DNA of 64,000 bases from Tenebrio molitor (Eukaryota; Arthropoda; Insecta; Coleoptera; Tenebrionidae): positions 25,048,001 through 25,112,000 of the forward strand of contig NC_091047.1 of NCBI RefSeq assembly GCF_963966145.1, written 5' to 3'. Positions 41,558 through 53,614 of this stretch are shown here, in pieces (position 1 is the first letter of the stretch; the number at the start of each line of letters is the position of its first letter). The notes under the pieces are model-generated. The model was not told the origin of the DNA and did no database searches. It worked only from the letters and a program-made list of their open reading frames with translations. The translations under genes and the position numbers were made by a program.

Positions 41558-41623
41558 TGTATGTTGGCAACATTTGTTCAATTAGTTTTGGTGATAGTAC
41601 AATACTACACTTATTTGATAAAA

Positions 41624-42917
41624 ATGAGCAGTGCTAGTGATATTCAAAACCAACTTACTGAAGTGCTCAATAGCACCGCCAAAAAACTTAACTTGAAAAA
41701 ATTCTCTCTAGAACTAAACTTGAACACTTTGAAAGGCGATGGATTTATGGGTGATTTTTACAAGGTGTCCATTATAGATGACGATACAAAGAAGAGATAC
41801 GATTTAGTAATTAAAAAAGCACCAACGGAGAAAATAAGAAGGGAGGAAATCAGCATAGACTCGGCTTATGAAAATGAAATATTTTTCTATTCGGAAATCT
41901 GTCCCGCTTTTAAAAAATTTGAAGAAGATCACGGCATATCGAAACCTTTCGCTTCTGTTCCCGAATACTTGTTCAGTGATGGTCAACTGGGAAAAGAAAT
42001 TATAGTGCTCAAAGATATCACAAAAGAAGGATTTGTATTAAGGGAAAAAGATTTGTTGTTGGACGACAACCACGCAAGGCTTATATTTAAAACTTACGGT
42101 CATTTCCACGCCATATCATTTTGCTTGAAAGATCAGAAACCTGAAGAATTTTCAAGGTTGACAAAATTATTTTTGAATGTTTGGAATCAATTTTTTGAAA
42201 AAGGTAGTTTTCTTCATATAATCAAAAGTCAAGTCAAAACCGCCTACGAAGCGTTAGATTCTAGAGAGCACGCAGAAATTAAGGTAAAGCTTAAGAAATA
42301 CGTCGATAACTGTAAAGAAATACTTTATGAATGTATAAATTATAATGGAAAATATTACGCAATCCTTCATGGAGACTGTTGGTCTAACAACATGATGTTT
42401 AAATATCAGGTAATAATTTATTACTATTTATTATTTCTGATAAAAATTCATTGCTGATTTGTAGGATCCACAAAATTATTCTAAATTGGAAGACGTAAAA
42501 TTATTTGATTTTCAAGTTCCTTTTGTTGGAAGTCCTGTTTGTGACCTGTCCTACTTCTTTTATTCGGGAAGTTCAAAAGAACTTTTCGATAAATTGGAAG
42601 ATTACCTTAACATTTACCATGAAAGCTTTTCCAAAACTGCAAAGAACTTGGGCAGTGATCCAGAGAAGCTGTTTCCCAGGGAAGAATTAACTCGTGAATG
42701 GAAAAAATATTCAAAATTTGGAATGATGTTTTCTTTTTTTGCAACCAAATTAAAACTAACAAGCAAAGATGATGCCATCGATTTCATTAACGCTGAAAAT
42801 AAAAAAACGAAGGCTGATAATGGAAAGAAGTTTACCAGTATAAAATATGACAAAACATTGTATAAGAAGAGAATTGAAGACATTCTGATTCATTTTCATG
42901 AAACAGATATTTTGTAA
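41624..42917 (+). CDS. CHK/ecdysteroid-kinase-like protein 3
   Basis: The exons are 41624-42409 and 42465-42917, with a 55-bp intron, giving 412 aa. It is the closest relative of kinase 2, with the same exon lengths and the same GATCCACAAAATnATTCTAA exon 2 start. Motifs: LKGDGFMGDF (about 36-45), LVIKKAP around Lys64, HGDCWSNN (249-256), LFDFQ (275-279) and CDLSYFF. I chose ATG 41624 because the in-frame extension to 41561 lies in the transcribed leader shared with kinase 2, and family members begin MSxxSDI. AATAAAAG lies near 42933. No lesion is visible. Substrate unknown. Confidence 0.9.
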
Positions 42918-43390
42918 ATTATTTTAATATCTAATAAAAGTACTGTATGAGTTTGTACATTTTTCTGCGAACACCCCTGTAAAAGTAAAAAGTTATGTCA
43001 AAAGCTTTTGTTCAGGCCGTTAGCCCTACCACTGGTGGGGGTTACCACCCCCCTAACGCAAACCCTTGTTAGATCTGTAAGCAGTAAGCACTTGCAACTG
43101 AAGAATAAAACGAGAAACATCATCTCAATAAGTCTTTCTTTTACTTCACCAATTTTAAAAAGCGCCAAACGATATCGCAATTGGTCCTTCGAGAAACGCG
43201 AACAGCTTTCCTATAATAATTGTTTTTGGGAACACATTTCTTTTGATTTGATATTTGGCACCCAAGACCATTTGGATAATAATATGGAACTTCGTGCAGA
43301 TCCAGCAATAAACTAACTGTATTATAACTGTATAAAATATTACCGATACAAATTGCACCTCTGCTGTTAATAATAGTTCTTTTTTTATTA
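42918..43390. other. Intergenic DNA after kinase 3
   Basis: It contains a short hairpin-like stretch, CCACTGGTGGGGGTTACCACC (about 43030). Several overlapping open frames here have no recognisable content. Confidence 0.4.
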
Positions 43391-43497
43391 AGTGCGTGAA
43401 GTGAGTGTTTTTTGTGCATGAAAAGGTCTTTGACGCCGAGACACAGGTCGAGATAGTAAAAGCCTTTGAATGCACAAAAAACATCTTCACCCACGAA
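43391..43497. repeat. Foldback with short GC-rich centre
   Basis: GAGTGTTTTTTGTGCAT at about 43401 is inverted as ATGCACAAAAAACATC at about 43470. The centre is GACGCCGAGACACAGGTCGAG. Confidence 0.65.
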
Positions 43498-43590
43498 ATA
43501 TAAACAATATTTTTTCTATCATTCCTTTCAAAACTAAATTTTAAAATTCAACTTTTTGAAGGAAATCTGAAGCCTTAACGCAGTGACCAT

Positions 43591-43880
43591 GTCCTCCAAA
43601 ATAGCTAAGAGCTCATAAAATTTTAGGGGTATAACGAGCCATTACAAAAATATTAACTTACGTCAAATGGTTTATTACGGGATTAACAAACCACCCAAGT
43701 GAACAGCTGCAGACCCTTTGCGTTAGAGAGAGAGAGGAACTGTTGTTCTTTTCAGAAAAATAAAAGTATTCTGGTAGTTTGAGGGTTGAGCCACAATAGT
43801 CGGTTTAAAATAAGTTAATATTTTTATAATAGCTCATTACACTCCTAAAATTTTATGAGCTCTTAGCTACTTTGGAGGAC
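43591..43880. repeat. Inverted-repeat element with ~70-bp arms
   Basis: GTCCTCCAAAATAGCTAAGA at 43591 is inverted with one change at the right end (TCTTAGCTACTTTGGAGGAC, 43861-43880). The pairing continues through CTCATAAAATTTTAGG. Confidence 0.78.
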
Positions 43881-43884
43881 TATA

Positions 43885-44240
43885 CCCGTGGGCTGTTTGG
43901 GTGGTCCAAAACCACCCCCGCTCGTTCTTTTGTCGCGTTTGGTCCCAACTTTCTAAAAATAGTCGACGCCGGCCGGAAACGGCACAGCACGGCCACTGGC
44001 CACTGGCCACTTCTCTACCTGCTCTAAGACGAGAAGGTTGTTTTTTTCCGTGCTCCTCTCCTTCTGCACAAAGGGCCTGACTGACGGTCCGGGTAAACCG
44101 GCTGGATTGCGAAACGGCTATCTTCTTCGACGGGGGGGTGCATTTGCCTTAAAACGGCATCGGTCAAGAAATCTCGACACCGGCCCCGAAGATGGACTCG
44201 ACAGTTCGACCGCTCCAGAGGGCCGGTGGTAACACTAGGT
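43885..44240. other. GC-rich island of unknown origin
   Basis: It contains GACGCCGGCCGGAAACGG, GGCCACTGGCCACTGGCCAC and a 64-codon frame (44038-44232) without recognisable content. Its composition is unlike the host flanks and closer to the gypsy element, so it may be a retroelement scrap. Confidence 0.35.
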
Positions 44241-44537
44241 ACCTGATAGAAAACAGCGTGTGAAGTGAAAAACAGAAAAGCTTAGTGCGTGAAATCGCAT
44301 TTCACACACTGTTATGTATGGTTTCTATAGTTTCAATCTTACAACAGTGTAAAAAAAAATGTATGTAAGAAAATAACCCACTTCACGCATAGATAACTGT
44401 GCGTGAATACCAATTTTTTTAATCAATCATAGACAAAATAAATTACACATCAGAAAGGTGTCAGTCACTGCAATTAAATGAAGATGAAACAGAAGCCAGT
44501 AGTGATGTAAATATTTCCTTAAAAACAAACAGATAAC

Positions 44538-44960
44538 ATACATTGAGGATTTTATTTCGCTGAACATCAACACTATTAACCCTATGTTCAATTTAAAAAA
44601 AAAAAACATGTCAATGCATACAAGCAATTACAACGTATCCAAGCAACCTCTAATAAAACAATTACCATTAATGTCATTAAAGTCTTGAAGATTTTACAAT
44701 CGTTTGGCATATTGCTTGGAATTAGAGGGTGGCCACTTTGAACATTTGTTAAAATTATTTCATTAAAAGTTTCTGTTTGAACTTGTTATTTGGATGTAAT
44801 AAAACTAAAATTTCCGTCAAAATAATAAAATAAAAGTTGCAAGTTTGGTTGCCTACCTAGCGACAATGTTTGTGCCAGGCCGTCACAATGCATTGACGCG
44901 GAGATTCAAAAACTGAACATAGAAACCCATGTTCAGCGAAATAAAATCCTCAATGTATAC
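44538..44960. mobile_element. MITE with 28-bp inverted termini
   Basis: TACATTGAGGATTTTATTTC at the left is inverted as GAAATAAAATCCTCAATGTA at the right. The arms extend inward through GCTGAACAT. No coding sequence is found inside. Confidence 0.75.
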
Positions 44961-45607
44961 TTATTTGCAGATACGTTATTAGCAGATTACTAAAAAAATT
45001 AAATGTCATGCACAAACAGTTTGTTTTCAAATACAAAATGTTTTATCAGGATTCTCTCAAAAGCAGAGATAACGGTGGCTTAATTTATCCTCCACAGGAT
45101 ATATTAAATATTTATTTGAATGAAAGTAGATGAAGCAAAAAATTTAATACGGACCTGGTTTAGCACGTTTAGTCACGTGGCTCGATACCCCTCTAACGCC
45201 ACTTCAGACTACACTAAAATATACCCTTAATAGTTATTTAAACATTAAGGGAGGTAACTAATATTTACCTGTCGAGGACTTGTTTGCGCCCGAGCGATAG
45301 CGAGTTATTTTGAATTTCATACTTTCTTTTTGATGAATTTATTTTAAATCCTTGAATAAAATATTAGTATGTCTGTGCCCGTTGCTACGACTTTCATCAG
45401 TCATCCATCACTGCTTCACATAATGATTTATTTACCTACTCGTTAATTCTGGTGGTGGAGGGTTCAGATAATACCCGTAATGACGGAGTTCTGCCTGAAT
45501 GCCGATTAATTTCCGGGTCAGTGGTGGGAGCGGGAATAATAACGTATTTGTGTTAATACTTAAGTACACAGTATACTTACACCCCATTGAAACCAAAATA
45601 TAACTAA

Positions 45608-45841
45608 CGGGTGACTATTAAAATTTTCACTTGGAGTTGGCTGTGAACGAGTTTTTATTTTTTCTGTTACTTTAGACACACGCAAGAACGAACGACAAAT
45701 GTCAGTCAGTACAATTGAAACATAACCAAATTAAGAGAAAAAACATTTATTGAAATGTCAAACTTGTCAGTGTCTAAGGTGCAACGGAAAACAAAGAATG
45801 ATCCATAGCCAACCCTAAGTGAAAATTTTAATAGTCACCCG
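45608..45841. mobile_element. MITE with CGGGTGACTATTAAAATTTT termini
   Basis: The left CGGGTGACTATTAAAATTTT is inverted at the right end (45822-45841), and the arms continue through TCACTTGGAGTTGGCT with one or two mismatches. Confidence 0.78.
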
Positions 45842-45911
45842 TTATTTAATAAGAATATATTAAAAAATCGATTAGTTAAATTATATAAACTAAGTGACGT
45901 TTAAGTAGCTC

Positions 45912-46345
45912 TCCAAAGAATATTTTGTTCCAAACAAGTGTGTCCACAATTCGTTCATTTGAAAGAGGAATTAAAATTCATAGAGAAAATAATAATTACA
46001 GACAGGAAAGAAAACGCAAACGATGTAGAATGTCTTGATTCCTCCATCAAAAGCAACAATCGTTGTAATCTAATTTGATCTCACGAAAATAGATCCTGAC
46101 ACTCATGTAGCCTTAATTCTATATTCTTCAGGAACAACAGGATTACCGAAAGAAGTTATGACAACCTACAAGAATGTCATCTGTCAAAGTGTCAAAAATG
46201 AAATTTCATGGAAGCGTTAAATTTCCAGTAATAGAAGAATAACTCCTAAAGAAGAGAATAGCCGTACATTCATGTTTCTTCCATTTTTGTATGTTTACGG
46301 ATTACTTGTTAGTTTGACAAGTATTTACATAGGAACAAATGATGA
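45912..46345 (+). pseudogene. Acyl-CoA synthetase fragment D
   Basis: Decayed exon 2 to exon 3 sequence of the same family. It holds KQVC...FVHLKEELKFIEKIIIT, a stop-ridden stretch, then LILYSSGTTGLPKEVM (the P-loop) and FLPFLYVYGLLVSLTSIY, in shifting frames. It has no exon 1 and nothing after exon 3. It is a truncated tandem duplicate in the same orientation as synthetase C. Confidence 0.7.
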
Positions 46346-46602
46346 TTAAAAAATTTAAGTATAGCTTAAAACCTTGGTTACAATTATTAAAATCGTAGCA
46401 ACAATTGTTTTTAAGCTTGGTTTAAAAATAAGGAACGTCGGTGCAAACGGCCATAAGTGTAGTACATGCAAGTTGTGAGGCGGCTCCGGTAGGTAAGTAA
46501 AAACGCAGAAGACGCGGTGAAAAAGAGGTTTACTAAATTAGTATTAGTATAAGCCAATTCGTTTTAATAAAAATACCGATTAAGATTACTTACTAGCTAG
46601 TT

Positions 46603-46610
46603 TATAAATA
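46603..46610 (+). promoter_or_regulatory. Candidate TATA box of synthetase C
   Basis: TATAAATA lies 134 bp before the ATG at 46744; it is the only strong TATA near the start. Confidence 0.45.
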
Positions 46611-46743
46611 GCATGCTCTGAATGGACATTGACTTTTGTAAACGACTATAGATAACACTTTTGTGTAGATTCTTATCTTAGCAACGAATTTCAAGTGAAT
46701 TGATAATATGGAAACATTTTAGTTAAAGTAGCAAAGAAGTAAC

Positions 46744-49700
46744 ATGGGTGAAGACAACACATTTATCATTGCGGGACCACCACCACTGCAACCTATACCT
46801 GATACGTCTTTGGGAAAGTTAATTTACGAAAAACTGTTGGAAAGTTTGGATAAAAGCGATGCGTTGGTGAGTACTTACATTGTTAGCTGGTATCGTATAT
46901 GGGAACATTTTTTGACAGTTAGGAACACAAATTTTAAAGATCATTAAATATAATTACGCTGGAAAATTATGGAAGCAATTTAATAAGGTTTTAATAGTGT
47001 TCTGTAACAAGAATAATAAACAATCTCAAGGTTTTACTATTTACTATTTGTTTTGTCAGTTTTTATCTGATGGTTAACAGAGAGTTTACAGTTGTTGATA
47101 AAATGTTCAGCATGGGTCAAGAATAGTTTTGTGCAATAAGAAATAAGCGGTTAAATTATATTTAGGTATAATTAAAAAAAAAAATAAAAACGACATGGAA
47201 TTGTCTCACATTTTTTTTTGTATTTACATGCTTTAATGACTCCCATTAATTTAAAATAAATTGCGATATTTACAACCTATCTAGTTACATATTTCTATTT
47301 TTTCAAGTTAATAGCTATGAACCTATGTCCATATTAAATTTAACGGGCCTTCAAATCAATTTATATTTAGAGCAACCTATGGAAATTCAATTGTTTGCAA
47401 CATTTTTCCAGAGTAGAAAATGACACAAGAAGCGTCTGACATTTTAACGAAATAAAATTAGGTTAGAAAATATTTTTAATTTTTGTGGTGCATTCTCCCT
47501 CTTCCCCCTCCACGGAATATGACAATATGAAATTGGGAAAAAGCTTACCGTGTAACCTGTGTAACTCCGGAGAATAATTTGTTACCTACAAAAATTACTT
47601 TACACTATTAACAGAATTAGAATGTCGCCTACACCTACTCTAAATATATATTTATTTGAAGGCCCGATATAACAAGATGACGCGTGTTAAAAATTTGGTC
47701 AAGTAGTTTGGTGTTCGCTTGTTGTCATTCACGTGTGGTGTAACTGCATCAATTGTCACACCATAGATATCAAATGTCATTTTTATTCTGCGCACAAGAA
47801 ATGGTGTAAGTTATTTCTTTGTCAAAAACGTTTCTTTTAGAAGAAATCAACGAGAGTATTCCATAATTTCACTTTAAATTAATGATTTAATTTACATTAT
47901 GAGGTTAAAGTCCATTCAGGTTGAATTTTCTTTTCAATGTCAAATAATTTATTTTTTTGTCTCTGTAATTATGTTTTGTAAAGAGTGACATGCAGCTAAT
48001 CAACATAATGCGACTTAGCAATGCTCAATCTAACGTGAACGGTGTTTACCTGCATTTCACTATTTACAAAACATAATTACAGAGTCAAAAAATTAAATTA
48101 TTTGACATTGAAAAGAAAATTCAACGTGAATGGACTTTATGTATCTGTATGGACCAACTAAAAAGATGACCTGCGGTTGTCAAAGAGAAAGAAAACCACG
48201 GCCTGCATGACTACAATTTCTTTTTGAACGCGCGTTACTCTTTTAACATAAAAATCTATGACCCAGTTTTTTTCCTACAAAAGATTGTACAACATTGTGA
48301 CCTTCATACTTTACAGAAATTAGAATGAAAAGGAAATTTTTTTCTAGGTGGACGCTGTTACCGGGCAATCTTTGTCTTACAAAGAAATTCTTGCTGCAAC
48401 TTGTTCGTTGGCCGACAGCTTAATAAAATCTGGTTACGGCAGAAACACCATAATCACTATTTGTAGTGAAAATTGCAAACAATTTTTTATTCCAGTGATA
48501 GCCGCCCTCTACATAGGTGCAGTTATAGCCCCGATTAATCACAATTACACTAAAACTGAAATGATTCATTGTTTGAACATTTCCAAACCCACTGTAGTCT
48601 TCTGTTCACGACAAGTTTGTGGAAAATTCATCGATTTAAAAAAGAAACTGGAATTCATAGACAGGATAATAACAATTGACGGCGACAGTAGAGTTGGTGA
48701 AGTTGAATCTCTAGACAGTCTCATTAAATATTGTTTACGTGGAAGTACTTCTTCATACGAATGTCCAATGGCGGAGGTACCGATAGGTGAGCAAGTTGCG
48801 TTCATTATGTGCTCTTCAGGTACCACTGGCTTGCCCAAGGGAGTAATGATAACTCACCTGAACGTAATAGCAAAGTTTATGCAGAACAAGTATGTAGTAT
48901 TTTAATTTTGGAACATTTTTCGAGTATTCATTTTGCAGCGATCCTCGATATCAGAATCAACAAGGGGGTCGTTGTACTTTTGGTGTTCTTCCGTTCTATC
49001 ATTCTTATGGAATGTTCGTTTCCTTGAATAGTATTTACAGGAAAATAAAAATTGTGGTTGTTAAGAGATTTGAGGAGAACGTTTTCTTGAGTACCATAGA
49101 AAAATATAGAATCACATCGCTGTCTCTAGTACCACCCTTAGCTGTGTTCCTGGCTAAGAGTCCCTTAGTAAAAGATTATGATTTGTCATCAGTTACCGAA
49201 GTATCATGTGGTGCAGCTCCGCTCAGTAAAAGTATAGAAGAAATACTGAAAAACAAGTAGATTGTGGTGATGATTTCGAATGGCATTATTTCATCGACGT
49301 TCTTTAAGGTTAAAAATAAAGTCGGTTCGACAAGCTTATGGACTGACTGAAACAACCATCGGAGTAGTCGGAATGCCTTTGGGTTGTGAGAAGTTTGGTT
49401 CATCCGGCAAGGTGCTTCCCTACATGTTGTGTAAAATTAGAAATCCAGATACTGGAAAGTCCCTTGGACCAAATCAAATAGGAGAGTTGTGCTTCAAAGG
49501 ACCCGTCGTAATGAAAGGTTATTACGATAATGAGCAAGCTACCAGAGAGTCCTTTACCTCTGATGGTTGGTTGTTGACCGGAGATCTGGCCTACTACGAC
49601 GACGAAGAATATTTTTACGTGGTTGATAGATTAAAGGAGTTAATCAAGTACAAGGGGTTTCAAGTAATTTAGAATTATTTTTATTGGAGATTACGAAAAT

Positions 49701-50068
49701 AATAAATGACATTCAGGTAGCACCAGCTGAGCTAGAAGCACTTCTTTTGACGAATCCAAAAATCCGTGATGCCGCTGTGGTCGGAGTGCCAGATGAAAAC
49801 GCAGGTGAATTACCTCTGGCCTTTGTTGTTACCGATTCCGGTGCGGTTTTAACAGAAGTTGAAGTTAAGCAGTTTATTGAGGGTGAAAATATTTTTCTTG
49901 TTGTTTTCTATAGGTTTTTGTTTCTTTTACATTCCAGGACGAGTATCTTCTCCGAAACGACTACGTGGTGGTGTTATATTCACAACAGCGATTCCGAAAA
50001 ATCCCAGCGGAAAAATTCTTAGAAGGGAGCTTCGACAGTTACTACGAAAAAATAAATCAAAGTTATAA
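46744..50068 (+). CDS. Acyl-CoA synthetase C, peroxisomal, 4CL/luciferase-like
   Basis: Six exons: 46744-46866, 48348-48889, 48939-49256, 49309-49663, 49717-49882 and 49938-50068. They total 1635 bp (544 aa); every phase fits, and exons 1, 2, 4 and 5 match synthetase A in length. It is an adenylate-forming ligase making acyl-CoA from a carboxylic acid. Motifs: CSSGTTGLPKGV (about 196-207), AYGLTE, LLTGDLAYYD, VDRLKELIKYKGFQ with the usual Asp, and PKNPSGKIL with catalytic Lys527. The C-terminus NKSKL is a textbook PTS1, so the enzyme should act in the peroxisome. Intron 1 (1.5 kb) holds a palindromic MITE. No lesion is seen. Homology to luciferase does not imply luminescence; a fatty or aromatic acid substrate is likelier. 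Confidence 0.9.
47906..48140. mobile_element. Palindromic MITE in synthetase C intron 1
   Basis: The arm at 47906-47982 (TAAAGTCCATTCAGGTTGAA...) is inverted at 48062-48140 with few mismatches; about 78 bp of each arm pairs. The loop is about 80 bp. Confidence 0.8.
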
Positions 50069-50847
50069 AATTGTTTTATTGATGTGATTTAGAGAAACTC
50101 ACAAACATCTCTAACACAGAACAGGTGCAATGTTGGGTTATCTACAATAATTTTATGGCAATTCAACAATATTGGATATATGAATTAGCTGCTGAAATAA
50201 ATGCATATTGGAGGGTTGAAATCACCCCCGGCAAATGTTTTGTTTTTATAACCTAAACTAAAGGAGATCGAGAAAAAGTTTCAACGGTCAAATTTTTCGT
50301 TTTTTATGCTTTACAAGAGTGTAAATTAAAAATATCATATTTTTTCCAAAAAAAAAAACACTAAATTTTTACAGCATCGTTCATAAGTACCACGACGTAC
50401 CCGCTCCACTCAATAAACAAACGAGCAGCCCTGGGTCCTACCAGCGACTCTCAGCCAATCACGAACAGGTAGTACGGAGCCACGAAGATAAATTGGGGGC
50501 TCAAGGATTTCCAAGAAACCACTCTCGAGATATTTAACTGTTGCCATACTTTGTAGCGACCTGTATATTAGAATGGCTGAATGGATACACTTACCAAAAC
50601 ACTAACAAAAACAAAATGCTCAGTGATACACTCACTTTGCGTAAATTAAATTTACTTTTGCACAAACTTTAGTAACAACTAACTTTTATTGAAACTGATT
50701 GCACTTCACTGTGTCACAGTTCGCATTCGACTGATTTGGTCCACCTTTAAAATACTGAAAGTAACCAATAAATTATAGAATGGGTCTCAGATTTGTTATG
50801 GTCGTAGACTCTCACGCCATTGGTGGTGTACAAAAAGGTCACAAACA
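50069..50847. other. Intergenic DNA after synthetase C
   Basis: No exon is seen. About 50370-50530 is less AT-rich (CCTGGGTCCTACCAGCGACT) and may be an old repeat. Confidence 0.4.
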
Positions 50848-51226
50848 CGGTGCGATCAACAGTTACTTAGATAAGGAGCGGCTATGACTTTGACAGTGTC
50901 AGATTTTTCGCATCTTTGCCAAATAAAGCTAATAAACGTCAAACAACTGTCACTCTGTTACTATTAATCAAATTTTAACGTAAAAATGCTTTTTGCTTCA
51001 GAACATAAAAGATTAATCTTACTTTTGTAATGGTGTTTTCAATAATGGAGAATGGACATACCTACAGCTCTGTTGCCTGTTTGACCGAGTTTCGGCAAAA
51101 TTCTCCAAATTTAAATTGGAACAGGTATATGCAACCAAAAATACTTCCATGCATTCCGGAGCATCTGTCGACATACGTCCAAAATCTCAAACCTGCTTTG
51201 ATCTAAATAATTGTTGATCGCACGGT
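50848..51226. mobile_element. MITE family M2 (CGATCAACA termini)
   Basis: TGCGATCAACAGTTACTTAG at the left is imperfectly inverted as CTAAATAATTGTTGATCGCA at the right. An inner block (TGACTTTGACAGTGTCAGAT) recurs in inverted form at about 59560-59580, where the terminal TTGTTGATCACACGGTA also recurs. Confidence 0.7.
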
Positions 51227-51229
51227 ATA

Positions 51230-52135
51230 AATCTCGGTCCAACTACCTACTTATCGAAATTCATGAAGGTTCGTTTGAAAAGAACAGACCTATAAGTCTG
51301 TCTAATATTGGGTGATTCACCCAATATTTGGACGTGACTTAGACATGAACCAAAGACGGAAAAAAATGTTATTATATTATGCTGTCTTACGATGCTAAAA
51401 TGTTAGGTGATATTTTAAATTTCGCATCTACCCGACTATACCTATAGATTTTAAATTAATTTTTCACACATCGTTATGGACGACAAATTTCTTTTACCAA
51501 GATTTCTATTCTAGATTCTTTAAATTAAAAAAGTAAACAAACAATTGAGACAACAACTAGATTTCATACAAATATAGAATTAAAAGGTTTACTGATGCAA
51601 TACAAACAAACATGAACGATGTATTTTGATATCTGTTCAATATAGATTACTTACTTAAGGGTTCATCGAATGTCAAATGTTATTCAACCATTTAGTTAAA
51701 TCTGTAAAATAATTATCATCTGCTGCATTTTATAAAAGAATTAAAAAATGTTGTTTGGAAATACGTTCTGTTATAGTGAGGAACAGTTCATTTTTAAATA
51801 GATTATGTAGATTTTTGTATTTTTGCTCGATAATTCTTACACTATGTAAAAAATTAACTTATCATTGCCACTATTAATAAACAATGGGCATATTAGAATT
51901 TATACATTTAACTCATTTTAAACTATGTATGTATTTCTTTCATTTACAATTGTGTCGAACATAGGCAATTAATCCTGTGCATTCAGTTTATAGATGTTAT
52001 GCCATTATTTCGATACATTAAAGAATTAAATTATAATATTAAAGTAATTAACAGTTTAAGCAGTTTTTATTATAAATTCTCTGAAAAAATTACAATGCAG
52101 TTCCTACCTTAGTTAATAATAAATCTAAATAATTT
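51230..52135. other. AT-rich intergenic DNA
   Basis: No gene, paired termini or recognisable repeat was found. Confidence 0.45.
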
Positions 52136-52400
52136 GCTGAATTTAAATTTCCCTTTATTTCAAATGTTATTAAAAATCCCAGCCCAGATATGAATTTTTT
52201 GAGGATACCGAGTTCTAGTAGGAATATTTACTCGAGGGTTTTCTTGCGCCCAATATCGCGTGTTTTGAACATTTGATTCGTTATTTAGTGTAAACGTAGA
52301 TTCGTCTGTGAAGCAAATGGTCGACAGAAAGCGCCGATCATTAGCACGCTCCTGTATTTCATAACAGGTTTCACTCTTACTTTCTTCATCAACAGCAAAA
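52136..52400 (-). pseudogene. Tc1/mariner-superfamily transposase fragment
   Basis: One minus-strand frame reads ERANDRRFLSTICFTDESTF, TLNNESNVQNTRYWAQENP and RYPQKIHIWAGIF, the middle of an insect mariner-type transposase around its first catalytic Asp. Upstream sequence is frame-shifted. No termini were identified. Confidence 0.7.
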
Positions 52401-53300
52401 ATCTGTTGATGACACTATGTCTTGTAGGGATATTTGTACTTCCTGAGGATATTCAGTATCCGCGATTTACATAAACTTACTTCAAGAGAAATTTGTCTTA
52501 ATCTGTATGGAGTAACTATTCATTTTTCCGTAAATAATTTTGACAGTAATTTACCAAAATTCGCTGACTTAACCCAACAAATTACTAAATTTTTTGACAA
52601 ATGCTGTCCAATTTGAAAATCATGGCATGTCATATTTAAAAATCGCCAAGTTTTAAATTAGTATTTTAAAATTAAAATAGCATCTTTAATCTTATTATTA
52701 GTATCATTTCAAGCGCAATAATTTTATCTTTCTATTGATCCCATTACCTTACCTGTAAGTTCAATTGGCGAGCAGGAATCAGCAAAAACGTTCAATACAA
52801 TGGTAATTGCCTATGTTCGAGTTTGAGAATGCACAGACTGTATGTAGTACCTAAGTACATATGTATGTACAATATTTTTTGTATGTCTATTAAATAATTA
52901 AATAATCTTATCACAGCATTACATAAGAATCTTAGTCTAGAAAGCTAACAAAAAATAATACATTTTCTGACGCAATTTACGAAGCTAGAAAAATAGCAAC
53001 ATTTGTATAAACCACTACTTTTTTTTATAAAGGAATAAAGGGGAAGTTTAAACAAACACAAAAACGCCAGTAAAAAAATGTTTTATACGCAACCTGTATA
53101 CATAATTTTTTGCAATATCAATCAAAATAATTAGATAATCAGGTAAAAGTCAAAAACTGTCACCATGTTGGAACATGCACATTTACAATTATTTCCGTAA
53201 AATTGGTGAATACAGTAGTAAAGTTATAATGAAGCACTGTTGACACCGAGTATTGTTTGGAAATGCTATGAACAGTTCTCATTTGAGTCTTTGTTCAATG
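52401..53300. other. AT-rich intergenic DNA
   Basis: No supported gene. A 60-codon frame at 52434-52616 has no recognisable content. Confidence 0.45.
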
Positions 53301-53401
53301 TTATTTTTAGGTAGACGTTTCTTGTGTTGTTTTAAGTAGTCGTTTGTTTTCGCTTTAAATTCGCACTTATGTTGCTTTAACTGGTCGCTTATTTTCGTTT
53401 T

Positions 53402-53614
53402 TTATTCGCATTTACCACATTTATACCACTGGATGGCATTTGCTAAGACATGATTTTTTTCATGCTGTTTTAGATAGCGGTTTTTTTTCGTCTTAAATTC
53501 GCATTTTTCACAATTATACCACTGGATGGCATCTGCTGAGAGATGAATTTGCTCATGTCGTTTTAGGTAGCTGTTTAGTTTCGTCTTAAATTCGCATTTA
53601 TCACAATTATACCA
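53402..53614 (-). pseudogene. Zinc fingers beyond the premature stop
   Basis: Two intact fingers (CDKCEFKTKLNSYLKRHEQIH-type and CEKCEFKTKKNRYLKQHEKNH-type) and the start of another (YKCGKCE-stop) lie in frame after the TAG. Decayed finger sequence continues toward 53300 (QLKQHKCEFKAKTNDYLKQH). Confidence 0.75.

Noticed and set aside
41561..41623. N-terminal extension of kinase 3
   Set aside because: The in-frame ATG lies close to the TATA box in leader DNA that is non-coding and interrupted by a MITE in kinase 2.
17785..50068. A bioluminescence (luciferase) cluster
   Set aside because: The genes share the adenylating fold and, in C, an SKL tail with firefly luciferase, but these traits are general to insect 4CL-like synthetases. 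Nothing specific to luciferin use is visible.
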